From positions 62,001 through 126,000 of the forward strand of contig JAGCGS010000068.1 of assembly GCA_017649485.1 (NCBI GenBank): a DNA stretch of 64,000 nucleotides, in the 5' to 3' direction. Below, in pieces: positions 49,209 through 58,584 of the stretch; position 1 is the first letter of the stretch, and every line of letters starts with the position of its first letter. The notes beneath the pieces were generated by a model that was not told where the DNA came from, did not search any database, and saw only the letters and a list, made by a program, of their open reading frames with translations. Made by a program: the position numbers and the translations under genes. Source of the DNA: Bacteroidaceae bacterium. GTDB taxonomy: Bacteria > Bacteroidota > Bacteroidia > Bacteroidales > Bacteroidaceae.

Positions 49209-50990
49209 ATGGCTAAAAAGTACTTAGGATTTGCGGCAGTTTTGCTACTCTTGGCAGGCTGCTCGAACAACGATTTCACTGACAACGGGGCAAATGTCCC
49301 AGAAAGTCAGTTGAGCGCCATCAGCACCATCAATGCCATGATGGATAATGCAGACACTCGCTTATATCTGAATGAAAACGAAGTGCGTTGGAAAGGTAAT
49401 GAAACTATCTATGTTTTCTCTGATATAGAGTCAGCCAATTGGTATGAGTATAAGCTTTCAACTATAAGATCTGATATGAGTGCAGAGTTCGCGGGAGATG
49501 CGATTTCCGGTACTGAATTCTATGCCTTACATCCCAAGCCAACCGCTGTTGACGGGACAGCCAGGACAGCCACCATTCCTTGGAAATATGAGATTCTCTA
49601 TGATAAGATGAATACATATTGCAGTTTCCCTATTTTTGCCAAGAGCCGCAACAGCAATATGCTCTTTAAGCAGTTAGGCGGTTTATTGCATCTCACCATC
49701 TACGGCAAAGGCATTCTGAAGACTTTGACACTGAAAGGCAACAACAATGAAGGACTCTATAATTACTATGATTTGAACTTTGCTGACGATGACTTAGAGC
49801 TGACTCCTAACACCAATCTTGGGATGCCTATCTCTGATATTTCTTTGGTTGATCCCCAAGTATTTACTGGTGATCTGACTTTGTCTGAGGAAGAGCCGTT
49901 GGATATCTACTTCATATTACCTGCCGGATTGACCTTCGAGAAAGGTTTCACAATAAGTGGTACGACAGAGGTTGAGGATCTCGAGACTGCGACCCATTCT
50001 TTTGTGCCATTCGAACAGAAGACCACCGACTCTTTCACCGTAAAAAGAGCTGAAATGGCCAACTTCCCTGCATTCAGCACTACAGGAATTATGCCTACCC
50101 CAGAGCCTGTGAACGGCTGGATATCTAATTTCTTTGACTTTTCAGGCACGGAAGCTGGTGCTTATTGTTATATTATCAATGGTAAAGTTGACTGGCAGTT
50201 TGCGTTCTTTGTCGATAATGAATCAGAGGAAGGCCCAAAAGATGTATTAGCTATAGAATTCTTTACGGATTATACAGGTGGTGCTCCTACCTTATCTTGG
50301 CTTGAAGGGACAGATGTGCAAGATTTGGAGGCTTCAAGGTTCCATGGTCCCGATGGCAATATTTATAGAATAGGGGATTCAAGCGGATTCAAGGTTAAGA
50401 GAAATCCAGATGGCACTTGGTCTTTGTCTGTTGAGGATGCAACAGTTTATAATAATAATGCATCTTCTGAGAAAATGGAAGGCATCTACCTCAAGTTCAG
50501 AGGTAAGTTGACGGGCAATGTGCCAGAAACAGCTTGGACGATTAGCGGTGGCCTTGACTTCGGTGGAAATGAAGCAAGTGTTTATGCTGATGTAACTTCG
50601 AGTAAAATCTATTGGAATTTCACTTTTGCTGATTTGGACGAAGACGATAATATGAAAAGAAATATGTTGTTGAGCTTTGAGACTCCGTATGAGGGTCAAA
50701 CCCCGTCATTATCAATGCTTGAGAATTTCGAGACAGCTGATTTTAGTTCAAACATGCATGATTTTACTAATGGAGGAGTTGCGTATTGGAGATCGGAAGG
50801 AGATAAAACTAAGCTTACAATTACCAAATCTGATAAGGCTGATGTGTGGACCATTAGTTACAATGGGATGGCTGTTGAGAATAATGATGGTGCTGTTTCT
50901 GGTGGCGTTAACTTTAAGTTTGAAGGTAAACTCACACTTCCTCCTCAACCTACTTGGAGCTTCTCTGGTGATGCAAGTATGGACGATTAA
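49209..50990 (+). CDS. Fimbrillin-like surface lipoprotein, array gene 3, possibly truncated
   Basis: 593 residues, lipobox LAGC followed by SNNDF. Fimbrillin-like domain (35-295), module A (GWISNFFDFSGTEAG ... YLKFRGKL), then a second A-like module (about 440-575: WTISGGLDFGG ... VNFKFEGKL). It stops 17 residues later, at TWSFSGDASMDD, the point where module B would begin in genes 1, 2 and 6. So it either lost a terminal module or ends at a natural module boundary. The terminator follows about 40 bases later, which argues for a settled end. GGGAGG precedes the ATG. Confidence 0.68.
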   Translation: MAKKYLGFAAVLLLLAGCSNNDFTDNGANVPESQLSAISTINAMMDNADTRLYLNENEVRWKGNETIYVFSDIESANWYEYKLSTIRSDMSAEFAGDAISGTEFYALHPKPTAVDGTARTATIPWKYEILYDKMNTYCSFPIFAKSRNSNMLFKQLGGLLHLTIYGKGILKTLTLKGNNNEGLYNYYDLNFADDDLELTPNTNLGMPISDISLVDPQVFTGDLTLSEEEPLDIYFILPAGLTFEKGFTISGTTEVEDLETATHSFVPFEQKTTDSFTVKRAEMANFPAFSTTGIMPTPEPVNGWISNFFDFSGTEAGAYCYIINGKVDWQFAFFVDNESEEGPKDVLAIEFFTDYTGGAPTLSWLEGTDVQDLEASRFHGPDGNIYRIGDSSGFKVKRNPDGTWSLSVEDATVYNNNASSEKMEGIYLKFRGKLTGNVPETAWTISGGLDFGGNEASVYADVTSSKIYWNFTFADLDEDDNMKRNMLLSFETPYEGQTPSLSMLENFETADFSSNMHDFTNGGVAYWRSEGDKTKLTITKSDKADVWTISYNGMAVENNDGAVSGGVNFKFEGKLTLPPQPTWSFSGDASMDD

Positions 50991-51033
50991 GTTCCATAGA
51001 AATTATTCGAGCATTTTTTGTAATAAAACTAAG

Positions 51034-51070
51034 GCTGCTTTCAATATCACTATTGGAAACAGCTTTTTTT
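51034..51070 (+). terminator. Terminator of array gene 3
   Basis: GCTGCTTTCAATA / TATTGGAAACAGC, then TTTTTTT; both arms differ from the gene 1/2 terminators in a way that keeps the pairing. Confidence 0.8.
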
Positions 51071-51164
51071 GTGGCAATTATATACGACTTGACCCTTGGA
51101 CAAGAAGTTATTAACAAACTCCTATCCTAATTTAGAGATAGGTCCAAGATTGAGCAACTAATCT

Positions 51165-51290
51165 AAGACTCTCCCTCTAAAATAGATGGAGTACGGCGAA
51201 GCCGGGAGGGAGTATTATAAAACTGGCCAGGAACATGATACTCCCCCGTCGCTTCGCGACACCCCCTCTATGTTAGAGGGGGAGCTTTGG
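51165..51290. repeat. Inverted pair of CT-rich hairpins
   Basis: Hairpin A (about 51168-51214: CTCCCTCTAAAATAGATGGAG, CGGCGAAGCCG, GAGGGAGTAT) and hairpin B (about 51239-51285: ATACTCCCCCGTCGCTTCGCG, ACACCCCCTCTA, AGAGGGGGAG) are inverted versions of one element of about 50 bases. Confidence 0.65.
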
Positions 51291-51339
51291 GGTTTAGTCG
51301 TGTATAATTGCCTTTTTTGTTTAAAAAAGTAGTTTTCTT

Positions 51340-51370
51340 TTGCGTTATTTCGAAAATCTTTGTAGATTTG
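51340..51370 (+). promoter_or_regulatory. Promoter of array gene 4
   Basis: TTG (51340-51342), 20 bases, TAGATTTG (51363-51370). Confidence 0.75.
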
Positions 51371-51376
51371 CAAATG

Positions 51377-51398
51377 GTGGAGTGGGTATCTACTACAC
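51377..51398 (+). promoter_or_regulatory. 5' leader hairpin, gene 4
   Basis: GTGGAGT-GGGTATCT-ACTACAC: seven positions with one G-A mismatch, starting six bases after the -7 box. Confidence 0.5.
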
Positions 51399-51441
51399 TT
51401 CATTTCTGGATTGGAAAATTAAAGATTTGGAGGACTTCAAT

Positions 51442-53595
51442 ATGACTAAAAAGTACTTATGGCTCGCTGCTGGTTTGCTGTTGTTGGCAGGCTGCTCGAA
51501 CAACGATTTCATTGACAAGGGGGCTAATGTTCCCGATGGTCAGATGCGCACCATCAGCACCATCAATGCTACGATGGACAATGCTGATACACGTGTACAG
51601 CTTTTGAATAATCATAAAATGGCTTGGGAAGACGACGATCAAATTTTGGTGTTCTCTGATACAAGTGATGGCGCTTATGTTTATTCTATGTCTTATTTAT
51701 CTGACCCTCAAGAAGCTGAGTTTTCTGGCAGAGAGGTGACAGGTACTGAGTTCTATTCAATCTATCCTGCAGGTACTTGGGATGATGATTTTGATAGTAG
51801 TAAGAATGAAGTGTCAATACCCTGGAACTATTATGCGGTGTATGATGGTACAGATGTTGACTATACCATCCCTATGTTTGCCAAATCTAGTGGCAACAAT
51901 ATGTTATTCAAGCAACTGGGTGGCTTGCTGCATTTCCAGATTTATGGTGAGGGTATCTTGAATTGGGTGGAACTGGCGGCAAATAATGAAGACCTTACTG
52001 ATGCTGATAACCATTTGTTCTGTGAGGCATACTCACTGGATTATACAGCCAATGAGATAAAGTTGGAGCCTTATACTGACAGATTTGTTTCATATATTCA
52101 GGAGATTATTTCTCCATACAGAGATGGTAGCGCCAGAACGTTGTCAAGTTCAGAGCCTTTTGATATCTATTTCTCATTGCCTGCTGGCATAGAAATGAAG
52201 CATGGTATTAGGCTGAGAGTAGGTTATACCGTTGTTGACTCGGAAACTTTAGAAGAACACCAGCTTGAATATGTGATGAAATCCGAGAAGTCTTTCACCG
52301 TTACCCGTGCCGAAATGGCAAACTTCCCAGCAATCAGCACTACGGGTATATTGCCAACGCCAGAGCCTGAAAAAGGCTGGATATCTAACTACTTAGACCT
52401 TTCCGGTACCAAAGTTGAGATGAATTGTTTTGTTATCAATAGCAAAGTTGACTGGCAATTTGCATTTTATCCTGATAATGGCTCTGGTGAAGCGTCAGAT
52501 AATGTGATAGCTATAGAATTCTTCACTGATTATGAGGGTGGTACTCCAGACTTGTCTTGGCTTATTGGGACAGTAATATATGATTTGGAAGCTTCAAGAT
52601 TCCATGGCCCCGATGGCATTATTTATAGAATAGGTGATTCAGACGGGTTCAAAGTAAAGAAGAATACAGATGGTACCTGGTATCTGTCTATTGAGAATGC
52701 AAAAATTCATCCGAATGGTAGTTCTATTAATATTATGGAAGATTTCTACCTCAAGTTCAGAGGCAACTTCGTGGGTGAAGAGCCAGAACCTACTGAAAGT
52801 TTAATAGGCGATGACGGTGTGATTAACACAGCTTTGTTGCCTAATGGCTATGGTGGATATCAATATGATATGTGGCATTTCAATTTGACAGATGATGAAA
52901 AATACACTGTTTCATTCCTGAGGTATCCAGATCTTGAAGAAAGCACTTCGGCTATTCCTACAGGCACGGGGAGCTATGATTTCTATGTTACCGACAATGG
53001 CAAGCGTTACAGAGCCGGTTATGTTCCCGTAACCATTGTGAAGAATGGCGATGGGACATATACCATCAGTGTTACAGATGTTTATTTGAATGGTGAAGAC
53101 GGAGAGCCTGATGTTTCTGGCGTGTCCATGACTTGGACAGGAACGTTGAATTCGTATGATGAGTCGAATGGTGGCGGCACTTTGACTATCGGCGGAGAAA
53201 ATATAAGTGCTACCTATAGTGAGGCCGTGTTCTCAGAAGACGGATGGCATCTGTATTTTACGAATTTCCAGTTCCCGTCAAGTATTTCAGCAGATATAAA
53301 GGAATACGTTGAGAATATCGCGAGGATGACGATTGTTTTGACAGGTGAGGTGGGAGCGACTGAATATCCGACGGTTCCATCATATAATGGCGATGAATTT
53401 GCTTTCCAGATAGTTGATACTAATGGCAATTTACTTTGGTATAGTATGTCTGAAGGTGAAACTGAAAATAGTCTTCAAATCCATGAAGATGATGACTATA
53501 TAATTAGAATGTCTGGAAATGTGAAAAGTGTTGATGGTTTAAAGACAAGCACCGTGTTCTTTGATTGGACAGGTGCAATACCAAGAAGGCATTAA
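51442..53595 (+). CDS. Fimbrillin-like surface lipoprotein, array gene 4
   Basis: Start at the ATG 51442, after GGAGG, because it gives the lipoprotein signal (MTKKYLWLAAGLLLLAGC, then SNNDF); the open frame extends to 51340 through the leader. 717 residues: fimbrillin-like domain to about 300, module A very similar to gene 3's (GWISNYLDLSGTKVE, RFHGPDGIIYRIGDS), module C (about 445-570: AGYVPVTIVKNGDGTYTIS ... VSMTWTGTL) and module D (about 575-717: EDGWHLYFTNFQFP ... VDTNGNLLWYS ... VFFDWTGAIP). C recurs in gene 5, D in gene 6. Confidence 0.7.
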   Translation: MTKKYLWLAAGLLLLAGCSNNDFIDKGANVPDGQMRTISTINATMDNADTRVQLLNNHKMAWEDDDQILVFSDTSDGAYVYSMSYLSDPQEAEFSGREVTGTEFYSIYPAGTWDDDFDSSKNEVSIPWNYYAVYDGTDVDYTIPMFAKSSGNNMLFKQLGGLLHFQIYGEGILNWVELAANNEDLTDADNHLFCEAYSLDYTANEIKLEPYTDRFVSYIQEIISPYRDGSARTLSSSEPFDIYFSLPAGIEMKHGIRLRVGYTVVDSETLEEHQLEYVMKSEKSFTVTRAEMANFPAISTTGILPTPEPEKGWISNYLDLSGTKVEMNCFVINSKVDWQFAFYPDNGSGEASDNVIAIEFFTDYEGGTPDLSWLIGTVIYDLEASRFHGPDGIIYRIGDSDGFKVKKNTDGTWYLSIENAKIHPNGSSINIMEDFYLKFRGNFVGEEPEPTESLIGDDGVINTALLPNGYGGYQYDMWHFNLTDDEKYTVSFLRYPDLEESTSAIPTGTGSYDFYVTDNGKRYRAGYVPVTIVKNGDGTYTISVTDVYLNGEDGEPDVSGVSMTWTGTLNSYDESNGGGTLTIGGENISATYSEAVFSEDGWHLYFTNFQFPSSISADIKEYVENIARMTIVLTGEVGATEYPTVPSYNGDEFAFQIVDTNGNLLWYSMSEGETENSLQIHEDDDYIIRMSGNVKSVDGLKTSTVFFDWTGAIPRRH

Positions 53596-53627
53596 GCTAT
53601 ATATAATTTTCGCTTTTAAGTTTGTTG

Positions 53628-53663
53628 GCTGTGCTTAGTAGTAATACTGGGCACAGCTTTTTT
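53628..53663 (+). terminator. Terminator of array gene 4
   Basis: GCTGTGCTTAGTA / TACTGGGCACAGC stem, then TTTTTT. Confidence 0.8.
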
Positions 53664-53685
53664 GTTTAAAAAAACGTTATTTCTT

Positions 53686-53716
53686 TTGTGTTATTGCAAA
53701 AAACTTCGTAGATTTG
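53686..53716 (+). promoter_or_regulatory. Promoter of array gene 5
   Basis: TTG (53686-53688), 20 bases, TAGATTTG (53709-53716). Confidence 0.75.
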
Positions 53717-53788
53717 CAAAGTGGAGTAGTCTATATGTACCGCTTCATGAATTTGAATGAGAAAATTAAAGATTTGGAGGACTTCAAT

Positions 53789-55921
53789 ATGACTAAAAAG
53801 TTCTTAGGACTCGCTGCTGGTTTGCTGTTGTTGGCAGGCTGCACGAACAACGATTTCATTGACGACGGGGTCAATCCTGATGGTCAGATGCGCTCTATCA
53901 GTACGATTGATGCTACGATAGAAGGCGCTGATACGCGTGTGGATTTGAAGAACGGTAAGAAGGTGATTTGGCTTGCTTCTGATTACATCTCCGTGTTTTC
54001 TGATGTTTCAGGTGCGCATAGGTATGACATCACAAGTGGAGTAGGCACCTCTTCTGCCACTTTTGCTGGTGATGTGGTGATAGGTAATGAGTTCTACGCA
54101 CTCTCTCAAGCTGATATTATCAATCTTGATCAGGCAAACCATGAGATTTCCTTCTATTGGATGAATGATGTGATTTTCAGTGTTGATGGGTCGATGCAGC
54201 GCTTTATGCCCATGTTCTCCAAATCAAATGGCAACAATATGGTGTTCCAGCAATTGGCGGGCATCTTGCACTTCCAGATAAAGGGAGCTGGTCAATTGAC
54301 GAATGTGTCGTTCTCTGGTAACAATGGAGAGCTGTTCTGCCCCCAATATACTTTGAACTACGCTAGTAATGTACTGCAGCCTCTCAGTGAAGAGTATGCT
54401 ATGAGTGTAATTTCTGATTTCCCCAAGGCAACTGCACTTTTGTCGCCGTCAAAGGCTCTGGATGTCTATATCTCTTTGCCATCTGATATGGTGTTCAACA
54501 ATGGTTTCTCTCTCAAAGTAGATTATATTAGTGAAGCTGGAGAAGCGTTATCCTATACGCAGAAATCTACCAATAAGTTCAGTGTGAAACGTGGCGAAGT
54601 GAGTACCTTCCCTGCATTCAGCGTAACGGGAGAAGCTCCTGAACCAAACAACTCTTGGACCTTGAGCCTCAATAATAAGTCAGGTGCATACGCAGAAGTC
54701 TCTTACAATTTCCCTCCAAGTGATTCAGGTGTTGTGAACTGGATTGTGAATTTCTATGATGCTGAGAATCCTGATGACCAAACTTGCATGGTCCACATGG
54801 CATTCCCAGGCCTTCCTCATACGGGTGGCACTCCATCCCTGGATATGCTTGATGGTATGAGATTCTCAGGAGATGATTATCATGTTTCGGTTTGGGATTA
54901 TTCGGGAGAAGAAGAAGTAGATTATCAAATTTCCGGAACCAAAGTTCATTTTGACAAAGACGGTGACATTTGGCATATCTACTTTGAAAGCGGAACAGCT
55001 AAAGTGTTGTGGGAAAGTACTATAATTGAAGATATCGACTTCGATTATACGGGTACGTTGGAAGTAAGTTATCAGTCACTGATTGATGATAAAGGTGAGG
55101 TTGTGACTTATTTGATACCAAACGGTGATGTTAATTATTCAAGTGATTGGGGTTCCTGGCATTTCAATCTCTATGATGAACATGGAGAATATAACGTTTC
55201 ATTCCTGATGAGTTCAGATGGTTTTACCAATCCTCAGGTTATTCCAACAGGCACCTTTACCGTAGATCTCTATGTGGATGACATGGAGAAAAAATACAGA
55301 AACGGCTCAGCTCCTGTAACTATAGCAAAGAATAGTGATGGTACTTATACCATCAGCTTCTCTAACATTAATATAGGAGCTGATGGAAGTGGAGATATTT
55401 CTGGCGTTTCAATGACCTGGACAGGTTATTTGGATAACCCCAATGAATTGAAAACAGGTGAATGGGAATGGTATTATGCACCTGATGGAGGTACCACTTT
55501 GACTGGTACATACGGCTATAAGGGTATAGATATTGTTAGGGGAGTCTCAATGGAAGATGGAGGAGGTGTGCACTACAAACTCATCTTCACAGATTATGAT
55601 ATGAGCAAGGGGATGCCTGAAACATACAATGAAGTGAATATTACGTGGACAGAACCTTTTGCTGATTTTGTGCCTTCTTTCCCAAAGAATAGGATGGTAA
55701 CTGGATATATCATTCATGTCAATCAGGGTGGAGGATATGATCATCAGTACCAGGGAACAAATACCTCTGAGGCAGAACTGACGATTAGTACTGCTAATGA
55801 TGGAACGGTAACCATTTCTGCTCCAAATCTAATAATGAGTCCTGGCTCTGGGCAAGAACCACATGCGTCTATGTTCAGCTTCACTGGGAAATTAAACGAC
55901 TTAGGTGTAAATGATTTCTAA
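53789..55921 (+). CDS. Fimbrillin-like surface lipoprotein, array gene 5
   Basis: Start at the ATG 53789 after GGAGGACTTCAAT, identical to the gene 4 start region; the frame extends upstream to 53714 through the leader. 710 residues, lipobox LAGC then TNNDF. The fimbrillin-like domain resembles gene 1 (IWLASDYISVFSD, RYDITSGVGTSSATF). A diverged A-type module (about 305-430) is followed by module C (about 435-575: APVTIAKNSDGTYTIS ... VSMTWTGYL) and a B-like module (about 590-705: YNEVNITWTEPF, VPSFPKNRMVTGYI). The leader hairpin is degenerate here (four of six pairs kept at 53726-53743). Confidence 0.7.
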   Translation: MTKKFLGLAAGLLLLAGCTNNDFIDDGVNPDGQMRSISTIDATIEGADTRVDLKNGKKVIWLASDYISVFSDVSGAHRYDITSGVGTSSATFAGDVVIGNEFYALSQADIINLDQANHEISFYWMNDVIFSVDGSMQRFMPMFSKSNGNNMVFQQLAGILHFQIKGAGQLTNVSFSGNNGELFCPQYTLNYASNVLQPLSEEYAMSVISDFPKATALLSPSKALDVYISLPSDMVFNNGFSLKVDYISEAGEALSYTQKSTNKFSVKRGEVSTFPAFSVTGEAPEPNNSWTLSLNNKSGAYAEVSYNFPPSDSGVVNWIVNFYDAENPDDQTCMVHMAFPGLPHTGGTPSLDMLDGMRFSGDDYHVSVWDYSGEEEVDYQISGTKVHFDKDGDIWHIYFESGTAKVLWESTIIEDIDFDYTGTLEVSYQSLIDDKGEVVTYLIPNGDVNYSSDWGSWHFNLYDEHGEYNVSFLMSSDGFTNPQVIPTGTFTVDLYVDDMEKKYRNGSAPVTIAKNSDGTYTISFSNINIGADGSGDISGVSMTWTGYLDNPNELKTGEWEWYYAPDGGTTLTGTYGYKGIDIVRGVSMEDGGGVHYKLIFTDYDMSKGMPETYNEVNITWTEPFADFVPSFPKNRMVTGYIIHVNQGGGYDHQYQGTNTSEAELTISTANDGTVTISAPNLIMSPGSGQEPHASMFSFTGKLNDLGVNDF

Positions 55922-55982
55922 AATCTCATAAAAGCGGAACTTTTTAGTTCATAGATTAAAATAAATGTTAATAAAACTGATG

Positions 55983-56019
55983 GCTGCACTCAATAGTGAT
56001 ATTGGGTGCAGTTTTTTTT
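55983..56019 (+). terminator. Terminator of array gene 5
   Basis: CTGCACTCAATA / TATTGGGTGCAG stem, then TTTTTTTT. Confidence 0.85.
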
Positions 56020-56037
56020 GTAATTATTAGTATTTCC

Positions 56038-56068
56038 TTGCATTATTGAGAATATATTTGTAGATTTG
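56038..56068 (+). promoter_or_regulatory. Promoter of array gene 6
   Basis: TTG (56038-56040), 20 bases, TAGATTTG (56061-56068), only 19 bases after the previous terminator's T-run. Confidence 0.75.
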
Positions 56069-56077
56069 CAAGGTGGT

Positions 56078-56095
56078 GTGGTAGGTTTCTGCCAC
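56078..56095 (+). promoter_or_regulatory. 5' leader hairpin, gene 6
   Basis: GTGGTA-GGTTTC-TGCCAC: six pairs including one U-G, six-base loop, nine bases after the -7 box. Confidence 0.65.
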
Positions 56096-56139
56096 GTTAT
56101 AGGTATTGAATGTAAGTAAATAAAGTATAGGAGGGCATT

Positions 56140-58344
56140 ATGATGACCAAGAAGTATTTAGGCTTTGCCGCTGGATTGCTGTTGCTGGCAGGCTGTACGA
56201 ACAACGATTTTACTGACAATGGGGCAAATGTCCCTGATGGTCAGGTTCGCACCATCAGCTCCATCACTGCCACGTTGGATCAGGCAGACACCCGACTGGT
56301 TTTGGAAAACAACCTACTGGTATGGGAAGGCCAGGAGCATGCATTTGTGTTCTCAGACATGGAGACTGTAGGCTTGCATGACTATGAGTTGTCATATTTA
56401 GACTTAAAACTCAACACCGCTGACTTCTATGGAGATGAGATTTCAGGCTCAGAGTTCTATGCATTCATCCCAGAACCCAAGGCGGTAGATTTCTCAGCAA
56501 ACGAGGCTACCTTGCGTTGGGGATATGATGTGATTTATGACCAGGTGAATTATAACCGCAGTATCCCGATGTTTGCCAAGAGCCATAGTAGCCAGATGCA
56601 GTTCCAGCAATTGTCAGGTATCCTGCATTTCCAGATTTATGGTGAAGGCAGGCTGCAGTCTTTGACATTGACAGGCAACAATGGGGAGAAGTTCTATCAG
56701 AATTACAAACTGAAATATACAGCTGACGAGATAAAGCTGGAGCCTACAAACATATCAGAGGAGGAGCCTACCTCTGTTGTCGAATCGATTATGGTTTCAA
56801 CAGACGGAAAATATCAATATCTTGAAGAGGATGAGCCGTTCGATGTTTACTTCGTACTGCCTGCAGGCATGACCTTCGAGAAAGGCTTCACGATAAGCGG
56901 TGTGACAGAGATTGAAGATTTCGAGAAAGCTATCACTTATACTGTGCCATTCGAACAAAAAACCACCGACTCTTTTACTGTAAAAAGAGCTGAGGTGGCC
57001 AGCTTCCCTGCATTCAGCACTACGGGAGATGTAGAGCCGGAGCCGGAACCGGAGAACGGCTGGATAAGCAACTTCTGCGACCTTTCTGGCTCGGTGGTAA
57101 GTGTGTCTTACTATTACTCTAATTCTCAGGTTTGGTGGAGTTTCGTCTTCTTGACTGAAGATCATGCAGATCCGATTTACATTGATATCGCTACAGAAAA
57201 CACAGGTTCTGCTCCTTCATTGGCCAACTTGGACGGAGCTTTGGTAACAGATTTGAGAATGCATGATTTTTCCAATAATCTGATCTTTAGGACTGATGAC
57301 GTTGTTCATCTTATCGTAAAGAAGAATGAAGACAATACCTGGTATATAGCTGTCAAGAACATGACTATTTACGAGAATAATGGTGATGCTGCTAATCAGA
57401 AGAGCATCTATGTGAAGTTTAATGGCAATGTCAATGTAGAGCCTCCGGCATCCTGGAGTTTTACAGGCGCAGCGTGGATATCGGGTGCTTACGCTACTAT
57501 AGAGCGTGTTATTGAGGAAGCCGGTGATTTTAGTCAATTTGGGGCTGAGCATAGTCGCGACTTTGTGAGGTGGAGACTGAGATTCACGAATTTCCCTTGG
57601 GGCTTCTTCAAAGGCTATATACCAGAAGATTTCTATGAAGTTGTTGTCATTTGGGAAGAGGAGCATGACGGATTATTGCCGGCTTTCCCAACCAATGTTA
57701 CGATAGATGATTTTTGGCTGGATATTATGTCAAATGGATATGATATGGCAGGTCAGTATGTGATGGATGACGATGATGCACAGCTGACTATTCACCAGAA
57801 TGATGACGGTACTTATGAGATTTCCGTTAGCGACGACATAAAGATGTATCCAGTCGACTCAGATGTTGCTGCAGATCCGAAACCATCCAACTTCTCTTTC
57901 AATGGTGTCTTGACTGAAAAGTATAAGTCGGATGAAAATCCCGAGGGTGAGATCTACATTAACGATGGTGAAAATTCGGCAACGCTGATTTTTAATACCG
58001 CTTATTTTACCTACCAAGGGGATGGCTTACATATAATGTTTGAAGACATCCAAGTGGCGGACATAGAAATAAATAATATTAACTTCAGCTATTTATTTGA
58101 AGATATCAAGAATGCCGAAATCGTATGGGATGAACCTGCAAAGGAAGGAGGTGTCTCACCAGAATGGACTGAAAATAGTTACCTGCAACTAACAGATGGA
58201 GCCGGAAACCTTTTATGGCAAACCGATAAAGATCAAGACTTGACAATAACCAGTGAGGGAATGGAATTCTATCCTTCAATCAAGGCTCCAAATGGCAGAC
58301 AGGCTAAACTTCATTTCGTCTGGAAAGGACCTATAGAAGTCTAA
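56140..58344 (+). CDS. Fimbrillin-like surface lipoprotein, array gene 6
   Basis: 734 residues (a start at the second Met, 56143, is equally good). Lipobox LAGC then TNNDF; AGGAGGG lies upstream. Fimbrillin-like domain close to gene 3 (VPFEQKTTDSFTVKRAE shared), module A (GWISNFCDLSGSVVSV ... IYVKFNG), module B (WSFTGAAWISGAY ... AFPTNVTIDDFWLDI) and module D (about 600-734: GDGLHIMFEDIQV ... AGNLLWQT ... LHFVWKGPI). It thus combines the A-B of genes 1/2 with the D of gene 4. Confidence 0.7.
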   Translation: MMTKKYLGFAAGLLLLAGCTNNDFTDNGANVPDGQVRTISSITATLDQADTRLVLENNLLVWEGQEHAFVFSDMETVGLHDYELSYLDLKLNTADFYGDEISGSEFYAFIPEPKAVDFSANEATLRWGYDVIYDQVNYNRSIPMFAKSHSSQMQFQQLSGILHFQIYGEGRLQSLTLTGNNGEKFYQNYKLKYTADEIKLEPTNISEEEPTSVVESIMVSTDGKYQYLEEDEPFDVYFVLPAGMTFEKGFTISGVTEIEDFEKAITYTVPFEQKTTDSFTVKRAEVASFPAFSTTGDVEPEPEPENGWISNFCDLSGSVVSVSYYYSNSQVWWSFVFLTEDHADPIYIDIATENTGSAPSLANLDGALVTDLRMHDFSNNLIFRTDDVVHLIVKKNEDNTWYIAVKNMTIYENNGDAANQKSIYVKFNGNVNVEPPASWSFTGAAWISGAYATIERVIEEAGDFSQFGAEHSRDFVRWRLRFTNFPWGFFKGYIPEDFYEVVVIWEEEHDGLLPAFPTNVTIDDFWLDIMSNGYDMAGQYVMDDDDAQLTIHQNDDGTYEISVSDDIKMYPVDSDVAADPKPSNFSFNGVLTEKYKSDENPEGEIYINDGENSATLIFNTAYFTYQGDGLHIMFEDIQVADIEINNINFSYLFEDIKNAEIVWDEPAKEGGVSPEWTENSYLQLTDGAGNLLWQTDKDQDLTITSEGMEFYPSIKAPNGRQAKLHFVWKGPIEV

Positions 58345-58395
58345 GTGAATAATAATCAGCAGAGACTTGCCTCTGAAAACTGTAGCTTATAATCT

Positions 58396-58430
58396 GGCTG
58401 CGGCAACACAGAATGCCGCAGCCTTTTTTT
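58396..58430 (+). terminator. Terminator of array gene 6
   Basis: GGCTGCGGC-10-GCCGCAGCC perfect nine-base stem, then TTTTTTT. Confidence 0.88.
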
Positions 58431-58436
58431 CTTACC

Positions 58437-58562
58437 GTTCGTTCGGATTAAATATGAGCATTTGTAATGCGGAAAACATATATTATCGGATTACAAATCC
58501 TAAAACTCGATGCGGTCGGATTGCAAATCCGACCGAACAGGTTGCAAATCCGACCGAACAGG
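58437..58562 (-). repeat. Palindromic interspersed element, distant inverted copy
   Basis: GTTCGTTCGGATT, GAGCATTTGTAATGCG, CGGATTACAAATCC, then GGTCGGATTGCAAATCCGAC and two GACCGAACAGGT words: the unit of the 14-17 kb copies in reverse orientation, 41 kb away. Confidence 0.7.
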
Positions 58563-58584
58563 TGGAAACAGTAATAATTGTTGT

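Noticed and set aside
51340..51441. Upstream extension of array gene 4 (and 53714-53788 of gene 5)
   Set aside because: These stretches are the promoter and leader shared by the array; the lipoprotein signal and GGAGG place the starts at 51442 and 53789.
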